Positions 62,661 through 64,000 of a stretch of 64,000 nucleotides of DNA are shown here, piece by piece (position 1 is the stretch's first letter; every line of letters starts with the position of its first letter). The position numbers were made by a program, and so were the translations under genes. The notes below the pieces were generated by a model. The model saw only the letters and a list, made by a program, of their open reading frames with translations. It searched no databases and was not told where the DNA came from. This stretch comes from Desulfoferula mesophila (GTDB taxonomy: Bacteria; Desulfobacterota; Desulfarculia; Desulfarculales; Desulfarculaceae): the NCBI RefSeq assembly GCF_037076455.1, contig NZ_AP028679.1:3797501-3861500 (forward strand), written 5' to 3'.

Positions 62661-62846
62661 CTACCAGCTCGACTTGATCACGCCGGGAATCTCGCCCCGA
62701 AGCGACATGTTCCGAAAGCAAATGCGGCAGATGCCGAACTTGCGTATAAAGGCCCTGGGCCGGCCGCAAATGGGGCAGCGGTTGTAGGCCCGCACCTTGA
62801 ATTTGGGCTTACTCTTGGCCTTGTTTCTCAATGCTGTCTTGGCCAA
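62661..62846 (-). CDS. rpsN: 30S ribosomal protein S14, zinc-binding type
   Basis: This 61-residue uS14 of type Z has two CxxC pairs: [11 protein letters not shown] and GICRICFRN, so it is the short, zinc-containing form. The C-terminal [13 protein letters not shown] is canonical. Lies 11 bp before rpsH and 15 bp after rplE. Confidence 0.96.
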   Translation of the reverse strand: MAKTALRNKAKSKPKFKVRAYNRCPICGRPRAFIRKFGICRICFRNMSLRGEIPGVIKSSW

Positions 62847-62861
62847 CTTACTCGCCTCCCA

Positions 62862-63419
62862 CTAATTCGCCTTAAAAGGCATGCCCAGCAGCTTAAGCAG
62901 GGCCCGTCCCTCCTCATCGGTAGGGGCGGTGGTTACGATAGTGATGTTCATCCCTTTGACCTTGTCGATCTTGTCGTACTCGATCTCCGGGAAAATGATG
63001 TGCTCCTTGATGCCCAGGGTGTAGTTTCCCCGGCCGTCGAAGGCTTTGGGGCTCACCCCGCGGAAGTCGCGCACCCGGGGCAGGGCAATGTGCATCAGCT
63101 TATCCAGGAAGTACCACATGTTCTCGTGACGCAGGGTCACGGAGGTACCCACCGGCATGCCTTCCCTCAACTTGAAGGAGGCGATGGAGCGCTTGGCCCG
63201 GTTGATCATGGCCTTCTGGCCGGCGATCTGGGTCAGCTCCTCGGCGGCGGCGTCGAGCACCTTGATGTTCTGGATAGCTTCACCCACGCCCATGTTGAGC
63301 ACGGTCTTGACCACGCGGGGCACCCGCATGATGTTGTCGTAGTTGAAGCTCTCCATAAGCTGGGGCACTACCTGCTCATCGTAGTAGCTGCGCAGCCTGG
63401 GTTTGGCTTTTTGTTCCAT
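62862..63419 (-). CDS. rplE: 50S ribosomal protein L5
   Basis: This 185-residue uL5 contains [46 protein letters not shown] and [21 protein letters not shown]-type blocks. It contacts 5S rRNA and the P-site tRNA. The start follows AGGAAG-like bases; 81 bp separate it from rplX, a longer gap than elsewhere in the operon. Confidence 0.97.
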   Translation of the reverse strand: MEQKAKPRLRSYYDEQVVPQLMESFNYDNIMRVPRVVKTVLNMGVGEAIQNIKVLDAAAEELTQIAGQKAMINRAKRSIASFKLREGMPVGTSVTLRHENMWYFLDKLMHIALPRVRDFRGVSPKAFDGRGNYTLGIKEHIIFPEIEYDKIDKVKGMNITIVTTAPTDEEGRALLKLLGMPFKAN

Positions 63420-63500
63420 CTTCCTCTAGCTCCTCTGTTGAAGCCGGTCTAGTGGTCCCGGCTCGTCCCAGGGGCCGGGCGCTCTGCCTGGGCAGCGCGC

Positions 63501-63824
63501 CTAGTTATCCATGAACTCGCCGCACTTTCTACAAAAGCGGGCGGACTTTCCGTTTTCCAGTTCCTTGCGGCCCCCGCGCACCGGTTGGTTGCACTTGGGG
63601 CACAACAGGGCCAGGTTGCTCAGGTCGAGCGGGGCTTCCCGCTCCAGGATGCCGCCCTGGCTGCTCTGTCCGGGACGGGTGTGGCGCTTGATCATGTTGA
63701 CCTTTTCCACCACCGCCCGGTCCTTGTCCGGGATAACCTTGAGCACCTTGCCCACTTTGCCCTTTTCGCGGCCGGCTATCACCAGGACCTTGTCGTCCTT
63801 TTTGACGCTGAACTTTTGCTTCAT
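63501..63824 (-). CDS. rplX: 50S ribosomal protein L24
   Basis: This 107-residue uL24 has the KOW motif DDKVLVIAGREKGKVGKVLKV and VEKVNMIKRHTRPGQ. The C-terminal tail contains two CxxC pairs (LLCPKCNQPV and RFCRKCGEF), a zinc-binding variant. I prefer the ATG at 63824 (AGG upstream) to the in-frame TTG at 63830. Confidence 0.95.
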   Translation of the reverse strand: MKQKFSVKKDDKVLVIAGREKGKVGKVLKVIPDKDRAVVEKVNMIKRHTRPGQSSQGGILEREAPLDLSNLALLCPKCNQPVRGGRKELENGKSARFCRKCGEFMDN

Positions 63825-63832
63825 GGCCAAAC

Positions 63833-64000
63833 CTACAGGACCTCGGGAGCCAGGGAGACGATCTTCATGAAGTTCTTCGCCCTGAGTTCCCTGGCCACCG
63901 GTCCGAAAATACGGGTTCCGATGGGCTCGCGGGCCTGGTTGATCAGGACCGCGGAGTTGTCGTCGAACTTGATGAAGGTGCCGTCGGGCCGGTGTACTTC
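63833..64000 (-). CDS. rplN: 50S ribosomal protein L14, C-terminal part (cut by window edge)
   Basis: The last 55 residues of uL14 are visible, including [17 protein letters not shown] and [12 protein letters not shown] followed by TAG. The N-terminal half lies beyond position 64000. Eight bp separate its stop from the rplX start, so the genes are co-transcribed. Confidence 0.95.
   Translation of the reverse strand, partial: EVHRPDGTFIKFDDNSAVLINQAREPIGTRIFGPVARELRAKNFMKIVSLAPEVL

Overview
This is a GC-rich window with dense, mostly operonic gene packing. It looks like chromosomal DNA from a deltaproteobacterial (Desulfobacterota-type) anaerobe, probably a sulfate reducer. The evidence is a Tmc-like electron-transfer complex (tetraheme cytochrome c3, FeS/CCG protein, cytochrome b), an HdrB/HdrC-like pair fused to a haem-bearing membrane domain, and a two-subunit 2-oxoacid:ferredoxin oxidoreductase. 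Genus assignment is inference only.

Layout. 1-235: start of a YhhN-family membrane protein, cut by the window edge. 236-860: long regulatory region with three CTACC-N4-GGTAG palindromes and a sigma-54 type -24/-12 element, leading into amtB-glnB (861-2502) and a strong terminator. 2635-9170: scattered single genes (TauE/SafE permease, Na+/Ca2+ exchanger, cytidine deaminase, SDR, an internally duplicated membrane protein, Zn ribbon, secreted dienelactone-hydrolase-like protein). 9171-12879: a YiaW/YiaV-like DUF3302 plus HlyD adaptor plus NodT-type outer-membrane factor plus lipoprotein set, with no recognisable inner-membrane pump. 13109-15112: orphan three-PAS histidine kinase. 15162-17716: korAB. 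17920-18810: exported SMP-30-like beta-propeller. 18834-18958: a 125-bp imperfect palindrome. 18960-21493: HdrB plus membrane FeS/haem protein. 21803-27153: PfpI, TrmB-like, TruD/class II photolyase overlapping pair, DUF523-DUF1722.

27222-29829: tmcCBA-like operon. 30165-35433: two GH57 alpha-glucan enzymes translationally coupled to sfsA. 35552-36976: SagB-type double nitroreductase. 37109-41827: GldA/F/G-like ABC transporter plus DUF4340 protein, four genes joined by start/stop overlaps. 41842-44271: rpoZ, dnaJ, moaC, dksA. 44336-54166: a polysaccharide cluster with a polyprenyl glycosylphosphotransferase, Wzm/Wzt ABC exporter whose ATPase carries a C-terminal carbohydrate-binding-type extension, a WbdD-like methyltransferase, a double-domain GT4, a second GT4, and an unknown membrane protein.

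54249-64000 (all minus strand): the spc/alpha ribosomal operon in canonical order, rplN(partial)-rplX-rplE-rpsN-rpsH-rplF-rplR-rpsE-rpmD-rplO-secY-adk-map-rpmJ-rpsM-rpsK-rpsD-rpoA-rplQ. infA is missing between map and rpmJ, and several proteins keep Zn-binding cysteines. A bidirectional terminator separates this block from the polysaccharide cluster.

I see no rRNA, tRNA, CRISPR array, integrase or intact insertion sequence. The most interesting features are the three-copy palindrome upstream of amtB, the HdrC-like protein with an embedded CXXCH haem motif, the 125-bp palindrome, the adaptor/OMF set lacking a pump, and the capped-polysaccharide export cluster.
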